64,000 nucleotides of DNA from Plotosus lineatus (taxonomy: Eukaryota; Chordata; Actinopteri; Siluriformes; Plotosidae). Within the stretch, counting starts at the first letter, position 1. Each line of letters starts with the position of its first letter. The DNA is taken from the NCBI GenBank assembly GCA_024760905.1, contig CM045733.1:41155001-41219000 (forward strand), in the 5' to 3' direction. The notes under the pieces were generated by a model. It searched no databases. It was given only the letters and a program-made list of their open reading frames with translations, and had not been told where the DNA came from. A program made the position numbers and the translations under genes. Shown here in pieces: positions 63,906 through 64,000 of the stretch.

Positions 63906-64000
63906 CAATATTGATTTTTAACCTTTTTTTTTTATTCTTGAAATACTTTGATTATATAATATGTACTATAATAATTCAGTATTCAAAGATTTTGCAATTT

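Overview
The window is nuclear DNA of a ray-finned fish. Evidence for this is a vertebrate-type split gene with long introns, abundant dinucleotide microsatellites, and a repeat set typical of teleosts: Tc1-like, Tigger/pogo, hAT and piggyBac-type DNA transposons, RTE, L2, Rex1 and L1 LINEs, and tRNA-headed SINEs. The Tc1, RTE and SINE types would fit an ostariophysan such as a catfish, but that is only an impression.

The one clear host gene is uba2 (SUMO-activating enzyme subunit 2, SAE2) on the minus strand. I can place 14 consecutive coding exons with matching splice phases, from the start codon at 37352 down to 610. They give about 496 residues, including the ATP-binding loop, the catalytic cysteine (about residue 175) and both zinc-binding cysteine pairs. 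The C-terminal exons (ubiquitin-like fold and SUMO-binding tail) lie beyond base 1. Introns 1, 3, 6, 8 and 13 are greatly expanded by mobile elements.

Layout. 1-10 kb: exons 14-9 with Tigger, Tc1 and hAT insertions and a palindrome-rich block at 6.7-7.3 kb. 10-17 kb (intron 8): a Tc1 copy, a SINE, and a Tigger element split by a 3 kb RTE LINE. 17-25 kb: exons 8-4, a zinc-finger fragment, L1 and L2 LINEs, SINEs. 25-28 kb: intron 3 with a decayed LINE; exons 3 and 2. 28-37 kb (intron 1): Tigger MITE, one copy of an unnamed terminal-inverted-repeat element, hAT remnant, third Tc1 copy, and a cluster of three unusual coding fragments (SWIM/YqaJ-type, P2RX7-C-terminal-like, THAP). 37.3-37.8 kb: the uba2 promoter. 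37.8-64 kb: gene-poor flank with SINEs, Rex1/L2/RTE-type LINEs, a piggyBac-type MITE, Tc1 remnants, two TTCCG/GGAA-rich elements and microsatellites. No host exon was recognised there.

The most informative patterns are relationships between repeats. One SINE family carries both the 5' piece and the 3' end of the local RTE LINE, the arrangement known for Bov-tA and BovB. A second group of SINEs has the same head but a different tail. Two nested insertions are proven by exact target-site duplications. No tRNA, rRNA or CRISPR locus was found; the tRNA-like sequences are SINE heads. Everything was read by eye without a database search, so family names for repeats are provisional.
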